A stretch of 64,000 nt of DNA from Massilia agri (GTDB lineage: Bacteria; Pseudomonadota; Gammaproteobacteria; Burkholderiales; Burkholderiaceae_D): the NCBI RefSeq assembly GCF_024753255.1, contig NZ_JANUHA010000016.1:62001-126000 (forward strand), written 5' to 3'. The position numbers were made by a program, and so were the translations under genes. Positions 10,059 to 21,648 of this stretch are shown here, piece by piece. The notes under the pieces are model-generated. The model ran no database searches. It was not told the DNA's origin and saw only the letters and a program-made list of their open reading frames with translations. Positions within the stretch are counted from its first letter, which is position 1; the number at the start of each line of letters is the position of its first letter.

Positions 10059-10087
10059 TGCATCGCTGCATTGCAACACTGTATAAT
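10059..10087 (+). promoter_or_regulatory. Candidate purL promoter
   Basis: A perfect TATAAT -10 hexamer lies at 10082-10087, 54 nt before the purL ATG. The -35 at the right distance (TGCATC, 10059-10064) is poor, so the call rests on the -10 and the position. A TTGCAA at 10071 is too close to serve. Confidence 0.45.
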
Positions 10088-10140
10088 AGCGGGCTATCTT
10101 CCACCCTAGCAGCCACGCTGCGTCAACCGACTTCTCAGCC

Positions 10141-14178
<4,038 letters not shown>

Positions 14179-14196
14179 TTCTCATAGCCTGTCTGG

Positions 14197-14224
14197 AAAG
14201 CGCCCTGCGGGGCGCTTTTTTTTT
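14197..14224 (+). terminator. Rho-independent terminator of purL
   Basis: A perfect 9-bp stem (AAAGCGCCC, 14197-14205, with GGGCGCTTT, 14210-14218), a 4-nt loop and a run of nine T residues, beginning 19 nt after the purL stop. Confidence 0.95.
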
Positions 14225-14357
14225 GCGTCGGGAAACTTGACAGTGCGTCATATGGAGCAGCCCGCCAGCGCGCTAAGTCCTTGATTATAGGCAGTGATTG
14301 CAACAGGGCATGATTCTTGCTTAAAGGAATCAATACCGATTGAATAGTGGAGCATGA

Positions 14358-14927
14358 ATGATGAAGAAGTTGCTTGCATAGGTTCTGCTGGGCGCAGCCT
14401 GGCTGCCGGCACGGGCGGAACTGATCAGGAACGGCGGGTTCGACCTGGGGATCGCGTCCTGGAACTGCACGATCAGCGGCGAAGCGAACTGCGGTGTGAG
14501 TGGCAGTGCCGGGCGCAATGGTGGAGCGGGATTGTCCGCCTACCAGAATGCGGGCGTGGGCCGGGTGTCCCAGCGCTTCGCGACCGAGATCGGCCGCACT
14601 TACGATCTGTCCTTCTATTCGTTCACCGGGGATCCGGCCAACCGGCTCGGCTACGGTTTTGGCGCGGCCGGCATCAGCTGGATCACGGTGCCGACGACGT
14701 CCTTCGGTCTCACCAAGGCGAGCTTCGTCGCCAGCACGGCCAGCATCACCCTGAATTTCTACTTCTCGACCCAGCCTCAACGCGGCAGCCTGCGCCTCGA
14801 CGACATCTCGGTCCTGGCCCGCGCGCCGTTGCCGGCAAAGGTCCCGGAGCCGGCGACGACAGTCTTGCTGGCGCTCGGCCTGCTGGGCGTGGGCGCCGTC
14901 GCACGCCGCCGTCCACGCCGGTCGTAG
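14358..14927 (+). pseudogene. PEP-CTERM protein gene with an amber stop at codon 8
   Basis: The frame from ATG 14358 reads MMKKLLA, then TAG (14379-14381), then VLLGAAWLPARAELIRNGG and an intact 180-residue remainder. The stop sits inside the signal peptide. The rest has a carbohydrate-binding-like domain (LIRNGGFDLGIASWN; GSLRLDDISVL) and a PEP-CTERM tail (VPEPATTVLLALGLLGVG, then ARRRPRR). The only sizeable downstream start, GTG 14496, would make a product with no signal peptide, so export would fail. Either the gene is freshly inactivated or one base is miscalled. No other lesion is visible, which argues for a recent event. Confidence 0.8.
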
Positions 14928-15003
14928 GCGCAGGGGCGCAGCAGGGCAATCGAAGCGTCTTTGCCGGCGCTCCGATCTACCGGCCTTTGCGGCCGGGATT
15001 GCC

Positions 15004-15429
15004 TCAGCTGCCCCAGATCGGCTCGTCCTTGCTGCCGTTACCGCCAGGCGTGCCAGGGGTCTTCCCGGCGCCCGCGCCGGCCCCGCCCAGGCTGCCGCCC
15101 CCGGCGCCGTTCTCCTCCTCTTCGCGCCCGGCAGAGCCGCCCGTCGCGCCGGTGTCGCCGCGCGTGCCTCCGCCGCCGGTTTCCGGCTGGCCTGCGCTGC
15201 CGCGGCTGGTTTGCGCGGCGCCTGCGGGCATGGCATTGGCCTCCGGCGGGGAAGGCAGGAAATCGCCCGCCTGGCTGTCGCCGCCGTGGGCGCCGCCGGT
15301 GTAGTGGCCGGCGTTCGACTGCACGCCGCCCGCGCCCGGATCCTGGGCCGGCACCTGGTACTGCCACAGCCCGTCCTTGCCGCCTGTGTCTTGCCGGGCG
15401 GCCACATTCTTTGCCTGTTCCTTGTCCAT
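15004..15429 (-). CDS. Glycine-rich disordered protein, paralogue of the next gene
   Basis: The 141 residues are dominated by Gly, Ala, Ser, Pro and acidic side chains, with no signal peptide, membrane segment or Cys, so it should be intrinsically disordered and cytoplasmic. Near the N-terminus it has LWQYQVPAQDPGAGG then QSNAGHYTGG. The same motif order occurs in the neighbouring minus-strand gene, so the two are paralogues. ATG at 15427-15429 follows AGGAGGACAGC, an excellent ribosome site, which supports real translation. I do not recognise a characterised family; a stress or desiccation role would be a guess. Confidence 0.7.
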   Translation of the reverse strand: MDKEQAKNVAARQDTGGKDGLWQYQVPAQDPGAGGVQSNAGHYTGGAHGGDSQAGDFLPSPPEANAMPAGAAQTSRGSAGQPETGGGGTRGDTGATGGSAGREEEENGAGGGSLGGAGAGAGKTPGTPGGNGSKDEPIWGS

Positions 15430-15467
15430 GCTGTCCTCCTGTCCATGGATGACTCAGGGAGCTGACG

Positions 15468-15932
15468 CTAGGCGCGATCGGTGCCGGCCGAGCCGCTCAT
15501 ATTGCCATCCGCATTGCTTGCTGCGTTCCCGTCAGTATCGGCGGGAGCGCCTTTCACGGCGCCGCCCGTCGCTTGCGCCTTCCGGCTGGCCTCGATGGCG
15601 CCGGCGGTGCCGCCGGCGATGGGCTCCGTGGCGCTGCCGGCCCCGCTCAGCGGGCGGCCTGGCGCATTCACATTGCTTTCCGCGGGCGCGCTGACGATGC
15701 CGCCGCCGTGGCCTGCCGCATTCGGCGTGTAGTGGCCCGCATTCGATTCGCCGGCCCCGGTCCCGCTGCCCGGCGGCGGCACCTGGTAGCGCCACACCGG
15801 CTCGGCCGGCTGCGCGCTTGTGCCGCTTCCGATGGGCCCACCGGCTGCGCCGGGCAGGCGCTGGTCTTCACCCGGTCCTTCGCGACCGCCGTCGAGTGCC
15901 GCGCCTTCCTGAATCCGTTTTTCGGTGTTCAT
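15468..15932 (-). CDS. Glycine-rich disordered protein with the SNAGHYT motif
   Basis: The 154 residues (MNTEKRIQEGAALDGGREG...) are low-complexity and hydrophilic, without signal peptide or Cys. VWRYQVPPPGSGTGAGESNA followed by GHYTPN matches the conserved block of the downstream paralogue. The sequences around the block diverge, so W-x-YQVP and SNAGHYT are probably the functional parts. ATG 15930-15932 follows AGGAGACCATC, a good ribosome site; an in-frame extension to 16001 has no support. The two genes lie 38 bp apart on one strand and may be cotranscribed. Function unknown. Confidence 0.7.
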   Translation of the reverse strand: MNTEKRIQEGAALDGGREGPGEDQRLPGAAGGPIGSGTSAQPAEPVWRYQVPPPGSGTGAGESNAGHYTPNAAGHGGGIVSAPAESNVNAPGRPLSGAGSATEPIAGGTAGAIEASRKAQATGGAVKGAPADTDGNAASNADGNMSGSAGTDRA

Positions 15933-16169
15933 GATGGTCTCCTGTGTCGTTGGCCTTGCTGACGATCTTAGCCAACCGGGTGGAAGACTGAATAGGCGCA
16001 CCTTCCGCGCTGGCGTAGGAGGGTTCCGAGTACTGCAATGCTTTCCGGCAAAATATGGTTAAAAATCAAATATTTGCGTGGATGAGTTCACGCAAGATCT
16101 GATTCCGCCCGCCAGCGCATGATGGTTGCAAGACGGCCCGCACGGTCGCCACTTTTCACGGAGGAACTC

Positions 16170-16743
16170 ATGATTGTACGTCTCGGCTTCGCCCAACTCG
16201 CTACGCGACTCATTCTCGCCGCAGGCCTCATGCTCGGTATCGGTGCCAGTCCAGCGGCGTCGGCGCAGGAGGCCGCGCGAGCGCAGGCCGCGGCCAGCTG
16301 CGAGAGCCTGGTGCTGGCCGGGGGCGCGACCCCGGAGTCCCTGCTGGCCGACTGCACCTGCCCGCCGAAGGGCTGCGTGCGCACCCAGGGCTACTGGGGC
16401 AACAAGCCGGACGTGGTCTGGCCCAAAGGCTATGACCGCAATGCGCCCTTCTTCCGTAGCGGCCTCAGCTGGCAGGAAGTGCTCGACAGCCCGGTGCGGG
16501 GCGACGCGTACTTCATCCTTGGCGCACCAGTACATCGCGGCGGTGCTGAACATCGGCGCCGGAGCGTCGGCGCCGAACAGCCTGCGCGCGATCGTCCTCG
16601 CGGCGGGCTCCTGGTTCTCGACCGCCGTGCCCGGCACCTGCGTCAAGGGCGCCTGCCAGCTGCAGCGCTCCTGGGCCGGCGTCCTCGACGAGTACAACAA
16701 CGGCGACTATCCCGGCGCGCCGAAGCACTGCGACGAGGATTGA
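16170..16743 (+). pseudogene. Exported cysteine-containing protein, frameshifted
   Basis: ATG 16170 follows GGAGGAACTC and starts a signal peptide (MIVRLGFAQLATRLILAAGL through SPAASAQ). It continues through a Cys-rich stretch (DCTCPPKGCVRTQGYWGN) to GDAYFIL. At about 16516-16522 the frame breaks. The continuation AHQYIAAVLNIGAGASAPNS to the end (APKHCDED) is in the +1 frame and terminates at 16741. Removing one base there restores a single protein of about 190 residues. The TQGYWGN motif occurs in exported proteins of unknown function, often beside surface-anchoring systems. This is either a pseudogene or a base-calling error. Confidence 0.75.
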
Positions 16744-16756
16744 AAAGCAGGGCGCC

Positions 16757-16785
16757 AATAAAAAAGCGCTCCCGTGGGAGCGCTT
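16757..16785 (-). terminator. Bidirectional terminator downstream of ppiC
   Basis: Ten-base arms AAGCGCTCCC (16764-16773) and GGGAGCGCTT (16776-16785) form a stable hairpin. On the minus strand it is followed by a T-rich run (complement of AATAAAAA), so it mainly serves the ppiC gene ending at 16806. Confidence 0.85.
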
Positions 16786-16805
16786 CTTGTTGGGCGAAAG
16801 CCGGA

Positions 16806-17597
16806 TTACTGGATCTTGGCCTTCTTGACCAGGCTTTCGCGGTACTGCGCCAGCTGACGCTGCTGCAGCTGTTCCGCGACCTGCTGCTTGACTTCGTCCA
16901 AGGCCGGGATCTTGGCCTGGCGCACGTCTTCCAGCTTGATCACGTGGAAGCCGTACTGGGTCTTGACCGGGGTGTCGGTGATGGCGCCTTTTTGCAGGGC
17001 GGTCATCGCTTTCGAGAACTCAGGCACGTAGTTGGCCGGGCTTGCCCAGTCCAGGTCGCCGCCGTTCTGCGCCGAGCCGTCTTTCGACTGGGCCTTGGCC
17101 AGTTCTTCGAACTTGGCGCCGCCCTTCAGCTTGGTGATGATGGCCTTGGCTTCGTCTTCGGTCGGGACCAGGATGTGGCGTGCGTGGTATTCCTTGTCGC
17201 CCACGGCAGCCTTGTACTTGTCGTACTCGGCCTTGATGTCGGCATCCTTGATCGGGTTCTTTTTGACGTAGTCGGCGAGCATCGCGTTGATGATGATGCT
17301 CTGGCGGGCGTTGTCGATGGCCGCCTTGACTTCGGCGCGGCCGCCGATGCCTTGCTTGTCCGCTTCCTGGATCAGGACTTCGCGGCCGATCAGGTCTTTC
17401 TTGATCGCTTCACGCAGCTGCGGCGAATCGGTGGCGCGGCCTTGTGCGACAACTTGCTTGACCAGCTGGTCAACCTTTGCCGCCGGGATGGCCTTGCCAT
17501 TGACGGTCGCGACGTTCTGCGCGATTGCTGGCGCGGCGACGAATGCGGTCATGGCTAAGCTAAGTGCCAAGGACAGGCGGGCTGGCTTCAAAATCAT
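16806..17597 (-). CDS. Periplasmic parvulin-type peptidyl-prolyl isomerase
   Basis: PpiC/SurA-type foldase of 263 residues. It has a signal peptide (MILKPARLSLALSLAMTAFV to AIAQ), an N-terminal helical chaperone region (NVATVNGKAIPAAKVDQLVK), then a parvulin domain with ARHILVPTEDEAKAIITKLK, GGDLDWASPANYVPEF and a C-terminal QYGFHVIKLEDVR strand. ATG 17597 is preceded by AGGACC. An upstream extension to 17663 would precede the signal peptide. It is the second member of a tandem pair; the paralogue starts 82 bp upstream. A strong terminator follows. Confidence 0.92.
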   Translation of the reverse strand: MILKPARLSLALSLAMTAFVAAPAIAQNVATVNGKAIPAAKVDQLVKQVVAQGRATDSPQLREAIKKDLIGREVLIQEADKQGIGGRAEVKAAIDNARQSIIINAMLADYVKKNPIKDADIKAEYDKYKAAVGDKEYHARHILVPTEDEAKAIITKLKGGAKFEELAKAQSKDGSAQNGGDLDWASPANYVPEFSKAMTALQKGAITDTPVKTQYGFHVIKLEDVRQAKIPALDEVKQQVAEQLQQRQLAQYRESLVKKAKIQ

Positions 17598-17646
17598 TGT
17601 TAAGGTCCTATCTAAACACGAAAGAGTTCGCCGCGGGCGGCAATAA

Positions 17647-17666
17647 CCGGTGCTTCGCAGCACCGG
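17647..17666 (-). terminator. Hairpin between the two ppiC paralogues
   Basis: Perfect 8-bp stem CCGGTGCT (17647-17654) and AGCACCGG (17659-17666). On the transcribed minus strand the loop is GCGA, a GNRA tetraloop, followed by TTATTG. It begins 13 nt after the upstream ppiC stop. It could be a partial terminator or a 3'-end stabiliser that sets different levels of the two foldases. Confidence 0.5.
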
Positions 17667-17678
17667 CGGTAGTACATC

Positions 17679-18458
17679 TTACTGCACCTTTGCCTTTTTG
17701 ACCATTTGCTCTTTATAGGCTTCGAGCTTCTTCTGGGCCAGCGAGTCGGCGATCTGCGGCTTCAGTTCGTCGAGCGAGGGCAGCTTGGCCGGGCGGGTGT
17801 CGTCCAGCTTGATCACGTGGAAGCCGTTGGCGGTCTTGACCGGGTTCTCGGTGACGGCGCCTTTCTGCAGGCCGGTGAAGCCGGCGGCGAATTCAGGCGG
17901 GAAGGCCGCCGGAACAGCCCAATCCAGGTCGCCGCCGCTGTTGGCGGTGCCGGTGTCCTTCGACTGCTTGGCCAGTTCTTCGAACTTGGCGCCGCCCTTG
18001 AGCTTGGCGATCACGGCCTTGGCGTCGGCTTCGTTCTCCAGCAGGATGTGGCGCACGTGGTATTCCTTGTCGCCGGTCTGCTTGACGAAGCGGTCGTACT
18101 CGGCCTTGATGTCGGCGTCGGTGACCGGGTTCTTGGTGATGTAGTCGCGCGCCAGGGTATTGACGACGATGGCCTGGCGGGCGTTGTCGAGGGCTGCCTT
18201 GACTTCCGGCTTCTTGTCGTAACCCTGCTTGACGGCTTCCTGCATCAGGACTTCGCGGGCGATCATTTCCTGCTTGATGGCATTGCGCAGCTGCGGGGAA
18301 TCCTGGCCCTGGCCAGCGGCCACCATCTGCTTGACCGCTTCCTCGACGCGCGAGGTCGGGATCGGCTTGCCGTTCACGACGGCGAGGTTCTGCGCGAAGG
18401 CAGGCGCCGCGCTAACGGCGATCAGAGCTAACAGCAGGCGTGCTGGCTTAAAAGTCAT
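17679..18458 (-). CDS. Periplasmic parvulin-type peptidyl-prolyl isomerase (paralogue)
   Basis: 260 residues with a signal peptide (MTFKPARLLLALIAVSAAPA to FAQ) and a layout matching the downstream gene: NLAVVNGKPIPTSRVEEAVK, parvulin VRHILLENEADAKAVIAKLK, GGDLDWAVPAAFPPEF and ANGFHVIKLDDTR. The two proteins are clearly a tandem duplication, with changes concentrated in the helical chaperone arms. ATG 18458 is preceded by AAGGAATCCCAGAA. It lies downstream of the msrB-yciB-bolA run but 147 bp away, with a hairpin between, so a separate promoter is likely. Confidence 0.92.
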   Translation of the reverse strand: MTFKPARLLLALIAVSAAPAFAQNLAVVNGKPIPTSRVEEAVKQMVAAGQGQDSPQLRNAIKQEMIAREVLMQEAVKQGYDKKPEVKAALDNARQAIVVNTLARDYITKNPVTDADIKAEYDRFVKQTGDKEYHVRHILLENEADAKAVIAKLKGGAKFEELAKQSKDTGTANSGGDLDWAVPAAFPPEFAAGFTGLQKGAVTENPVKTANGFHVIKLDDTRPAKLPSLDELKPQIADSLAQKKLEAYKEQMVKKAKVQ

Positions 18459-18580
18459 TTCTGGGATTCCTTGGGGGGATGAGCTTGGACGGGAGTTGCT
18501 TCGTTCTTGGATGTGTTCTTGCACTTCGAGTTCTGATACTACGTGTTACCTATTGTCTGCCACTATTCTTAAAGATGACT

Positions 18581-18607
18581 GAAGCCGGCAGCTTGCCGGC
18601 CGGCTTC
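18581..18607 (-). terminator. Stem-loop at the end of the bolA-like gene
   Basis: Nine-base arms GAAGCCGGC (18581-18589) and GCCGGCTTC (18599-18607) with a 9-nt loop, overlapping the last codon and stop of the bolA-like gene. No T-tract follows, so termination is uncertain; it may protect the 3' end. Confidence 0.4.
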
Positions 18608-18899
18608 AAGCCTGCTCCGACGGCGCGATGGCCGTGATCGCGAGGGCGTGGATTTCCGCCTTGTTGATCATTTCGTGAACGGCATCATACACAAGACGAT
18701 GGCGCATGACCAGCGTGAGGCCGGCGAACTTCCCGGAGACGATCTTGACGCTGTAATGACTGCCGCCAGAGGCCGCGCCGGCGTGGCCGGCGTGCAGGTG
18801 GGAGTCGTCGGTAATCTCGAGCAGGGTGGGGGACAGTTCCGCCTGCAGGCGTTCGCGCAGGCGTTCGGTGCGGTTCTGGTCGGCCGGATTCGTACTCAT
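18606..18899 (-). CDS. BolA family protein
   Basis: 97-residue BolA/IbaG-type protein. Relatives pair with monothiol glutaredoxins to handle Fe-S clusters. It has the helix-turn-helix-like BolA fold with LLEITDDSHLHAGHAG, SHYSVKIVSGKFAGLTLVMR and HRLVYDAVHEMI. The histidines in SHLHAGH and near HRLVYD are those usually implicated in cluster ligation. Its ATG overlaps the yciB stop as ATGA, indicating translational coupling. The neighbours (MsrB, SelO) suggest redox homeostasis. Confidence 0.92.
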   Translation of the reverse strand: MSTNPADQNRTERLRERLQAELSPTLLEITDDSHLHAGHAGAASGGSHYSVKIVSGKFAGLTLVMRHRLVYDAVHEMINKAEIHALAITAIAPSEQA

Positions 18900-19531
18900 T
18901 GTGCATCCTCCTGAATATGTTTGGAAAGGAACAACGACTGGATGATGATGAAGGCGAACAGGATGCCGGTGATGCCGAACAGCTTGAAGCTCACCCAGGC
19001 GCCGGTATCGCTACGGAAGACCACGAAGGCCATCAGGAGGTTCAACAGGCCAATCGCGATGAAGAAGGCGGCCCAGGCGTAGAGCACCCGGTTCCAGACC
19101 GCTTCCGGCAGGTTCATCGCGCCGCCCAGCGCCGAGCGCATCAGGTTTTTGCGGTAGACCAGCTGGCCGAACAGCAGCGCCGCGCCAAAGGCCCAGTAGA
19201 GGATGGTCGGCTTCCACTTGATGAAGGTGTCGTCGTGGAAGTAGATGGTGGCGCCGCCGGCGACCACGACCACGCCCAGTGACAGCCACAGCATGCCGTC
19301 GATCTTCTTGCGGCGCACCAGCAGGTAGACGATCTGCAGCACGGTCGCCAGGATGGTGGCGGCGGTGGCCAGCAGGATCGGCGACTGCGAGGCCGGCACC
19401 GCGCCGCCCGCGATCAGGAAGCCGAGGTAGTCGCTGACCAGGCCATGGGCCCAGTCCTGGTTGTTTTCGCCATACTTGTAGATGCCGAAGAACAGGATTA
19501 CCGGCAGCATGTCGAACAAGAACTTGATCAT
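18896..19531 (-). CDS. yciB: Inner membrane septation protein A (YciB/IspZ)
   Basis: 211-residue polytopic membrane protein with about five or six transmembrane helices. It starts MIKFLFDMLPVILFFGIYKY, and the hallmark middle segment is KWKPTILYWAFGAALLFGQL, then NLPEAVWNRVLYAWAAFF. YciB interacts with the elongation and division machinery and affects envelope integrity. ATG 19531 follows AAGGAAGCCTAC and lies 10 bp after the msrB stop; the bolA-like gene overlaps its end by 4 nt. The length is typical. Confidence 0.93.
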   Translation of the reverse strand: MIKFLFDMLPVILFFGIYKYGENNQDWAHGLVSDYLGFLIAGGAVPASQSPILLATAATILATVLQIVYLLVRRKKIDGMLWLSLGVVVVAGGATIYFHDDTFIKWKPTILYWAFGAALLFGQLVYRKNLMRSALGGAMNLPEAVWNRVLYAWAAFFIAIGLLNLLMAFVVFRSDTGAWVSFKLFGITGILFAFIIIQSLFLSKHIQEDAQ

Positions 19532-19541
19532 GTAGGCTTCC

Positions 19542-19937
19542 TTAGCGGGGTTCGAAGCGCAGCGCGGCCGAGTTGATGCAGTAGCGCAGCCCGGTCGGCG
19601 GCGGTCCGTCCGGGAACACGTGGCCCAGGTGGGCGTCGCAGACGGCGCAGATGATCTCGGTGCGCACCATGCCGTGGCTGCGGTCGACCTTTTCGACCAC
19701 GTTGTCCGGGTCGAGCGCACGGAAATAGCTGGGCCAGCCGCAGCCGGAATCGAACTTGGCGTCCGACTCGAACAGCGGAGTATTGCAGCACACGCAGGTA
19801 TAGATGCCGTGCTCGTGGTGGTCCCAGAATTTGCCGGTGAAGGCGCGCTCGGTGGCGGCGTGGCGGGTCACCTGGTATTCCATGGGGTCGAGCTGGGCGC
19901 GCCATTCGGCGTCGGTCTTGGTCACTTTGTCGTTCAT
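19542..19937 (-). CDS. msrB: Peptide-methionine (R)-S-oxide reductase
   Basis: Reduces methionine-R-sulfoxide in proteins. 131 residues, the usual size. Two zinc-binding CxxC pairs are present (CVCC near 49-52 and CAVC near 97-100), with the SelR core [11 protein letters not shown] and the catalytic Cys120 in [13 protein letters not shown]. No signal peptide, so cytoplasmic. First gene of the msrB-yciB-bolA run, 40 bp downstream of selO on the same strand. Pairing a methionine sulfoxide reductase with SelO fits an oxidative-stress role. Confidence 0.96.
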   Translation of the reverse strand: MNDKVTKTDAEWRAQLDPMEYQVTRHAATERAFTGKFWDHHEHGIYTCVCCNTPLFESDAKFDSGCGWPSYFRALDPDNVVEKVDRSHGMVRTEIICAVCDAHLGHVFPDGPPPTGLRYCINSAALRFEPR

Positions 19938-19977
19938 GTCGGTCTCGTCGTTCTCGTCGGTTTTATTTAAACGATGT

Positions 19978-21444
19978 TCAGGAAGAGCAGCTCACCTCGA
20001 GGTGGGCCGCCCAGTCGGGCGGCAGGGCCGCGTAGGCCTCGTTTTCCGGCTGCTCGTCGAAGGGGCGCTCGAGGATGGCGAGCAGCTTGTGCACGCCGGC
20101 GTAGTCGCCGTTCTGGGCCTGTTCGATGGCGGTCTGGGCCAGGTAGTTGCGCAACACGTATTTCGGATTGGCGCGGTGCATGGCGGCGCGGCGCTGCGCA
20201 TCGACGCTGTTTTCCTGGCGCAGGCGCTCGCGATAGCTGAGGGCCCAGGCGTCGAAGGCCTCGCGGTCGATGAACAGGTCGCGCAGCAGCGCATCGCTCT
20301 GCGGGCCTCCGTCCAGCTTCAGCTCGCCCAGGCGGCGGAAGAACAGGGTGAAGTCCGCATGGTTGGCCTGCAGCAGCTTGAACATGGCGTCGAACAGGGC
20401 TTCGTCGCCCGGACGCGCGTCGAACAGGCCGAGCTTGGCGTGCAACAACTCGTCCAGTCTGGCGCCGAAGGCCGGGCGGTAGACGTCGAGCGCCTCTTCG
20501 GCTTCTTCCGGCGTGCCGATCAGCGGGAGCAGGGCATTGCCCAGCGCATAGCAGTTCCAGTGGCCCACCGGGACCTGGTTGGCGTACGAGTAGCGTCCGC
20601 CCTGGTCGGTGTGGTTGCAGATGTGGTTGGCGTCGAAGGCTTCCATGAAGCCGAAGGGGCCGTAGTCGAGCGTCAGGCCGAGGATCGACATATTGTCGGT
20701 GTTCATGACGCCGTGCATGAAGCCCACCGCCTGCCACCCCGCGATCATGCGCGCGGTCCGGCGCGTGACTTCGGCCAGCAGCTCCTTGTAGGGGTTGGCC
20801 GCGGCCAGGAAATCGGGATACCAGTTCTTGATGACGTAATCCGCCAGCAGCTTGAGCTCGTCCTGCTTGTTACGGTAGTGCCAGTGCTCGAAGGAGCCGA
20901 AGCGCACGAAGCTGGGCGCCATGCGGGTGACGACGGCGGCGGTCTCGACGTTCTCGCGCATGACGCGCTGTGGCGAGCCGGTCAGCATCAGGGCGCGCGT
21001 GGTCGGAATGCCGAGCGCGGCCATGGCTTCCGAGCACAGGAATTCACGGATCGAGGAGCGCAGCACCGCGCGCCCGTCGCCCATGCGCGAATAGGGCGTC
21101 AGGCCCGCGCCCTTGAGCTGCACTTCCATCGCGCCCTCGGGGCCGTCCAGGTCGCCCAGCACGATGGCACGGCCGTCGCCGAGCTGACCGGCCCAGACGC
21201 CGAACTGGTGGCCCGAGTAGACCGCCGACAGCGGCTGGGAGCGCACGGCCACCTTGTTGCCGCTGAAGACCTCGACGAAATCATCGCGCGCGAGGTCCGC
21301 CGGGTCGAGCCCGACCAGCGCCGCCGCGGGAGCGCTGGCAGCGATGAAGGAGGGCGACGGCAGCGGCGTCGGCATCAGCCGCGTGTAGAACGCGGGCGGC
21401 AACTCCGCGAAGGAGTTGTTGAAGGGGATTTCGTCAGCAGTAAT
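19978..21444 (-). CDS. selO: Protein adenylyltransferase SelO (YdiU), with a likely ATT start
   Basis: Pseudokinase-fold enzyme that AMPylates protein Ser/Thr/Tyr and is linked to redox control. Motifs are [20 protein letters not shown] (nucleotide site), [20 protein letters not shown] then YGPFGFM (metal site), and the terminal Cys-Ser-Ser, where eukaryotic SelO has selenocysteine. The conserved N-terminus ([20 protein letters not shown]) has no ATG, GTG or CTG before an in-frame TAA. The first conventional start, TTG 21402, would remove family sequence. ATT at 21442-21444 has GGAG five bases upstream and is my best start. The alternative is an ATG-to-ATT mutation or miscall. Confidence 0.88.
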   Translation of the reverse strand: MTADEIPFNNSFAELPPAFYTRLMPTPLPSPSFIAASAPAAALVGLDPADLARDDFVEVFSGNKVAVRSQPLSAVYSGHQFGVWAGQLGDGRAIVLGDLDGPEGAMEVQLKGAGLTPYSRMGDGRAVLRSSIREFLCSEAMAALGIPTTRALMLTGSPQRVMRENVETAAVVTRMAPSFVRFGSFEHWHYRNKQDELKLLADYVIKNWYPDFLAAANPYKELLAEVTRRTARMIAGWQAVGFMHGVMNTDNMSILGLTLDYGPFGFMEAFDANHICNHTDQGGRYSYANQVPVGHWNCYALGNALLPLIGTPEEAEEALDVYRPAFGARLDELLHAKLGLFDARPGDEALFDAMFKLLQANHADFTLFFRRLGELKLDGGPQSDALLRDLFIDREAFDAWALSYRERLRQENSVDAQRRAAMHRANPKYVLRNYLAQTAIEQAQNGDYAGVHKLLAILERPFDEQPENEAYAALPPDWAAHLEVSCSS

Positions 21445-21648
21445 GGCGGCTCCAGTATGGAATGTCGCAAAGTTGGCAGGATTTTACCGTACCCGGGCGG
21501 ATTCCATGCGCCACGGGTGTGCAGGCACGGCAGAGGCCGGGATGCTGCATCGCGTCATCGAATTGGATTGACGCAGCTCAAGCATGCAGTCGAAACTCGG
21601 CTTTACCTTGGAAATATTGCCAAATAGTCACGTTGCATAGGGAGGAGC

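Noticed and set aside
10071-10076. TTGCAA as -35 for purL
   Set aside because: Only 5 nt separate it from the TATAAT box, far too short.
14354-15304. 316-residue plus frame starting just before the PEP-CTERM pseudogene
   Set aside because: It avoids the amber codon only by using another frame; the translation has no signal peptide, and the PEP-CTERM tail is in the other frame.
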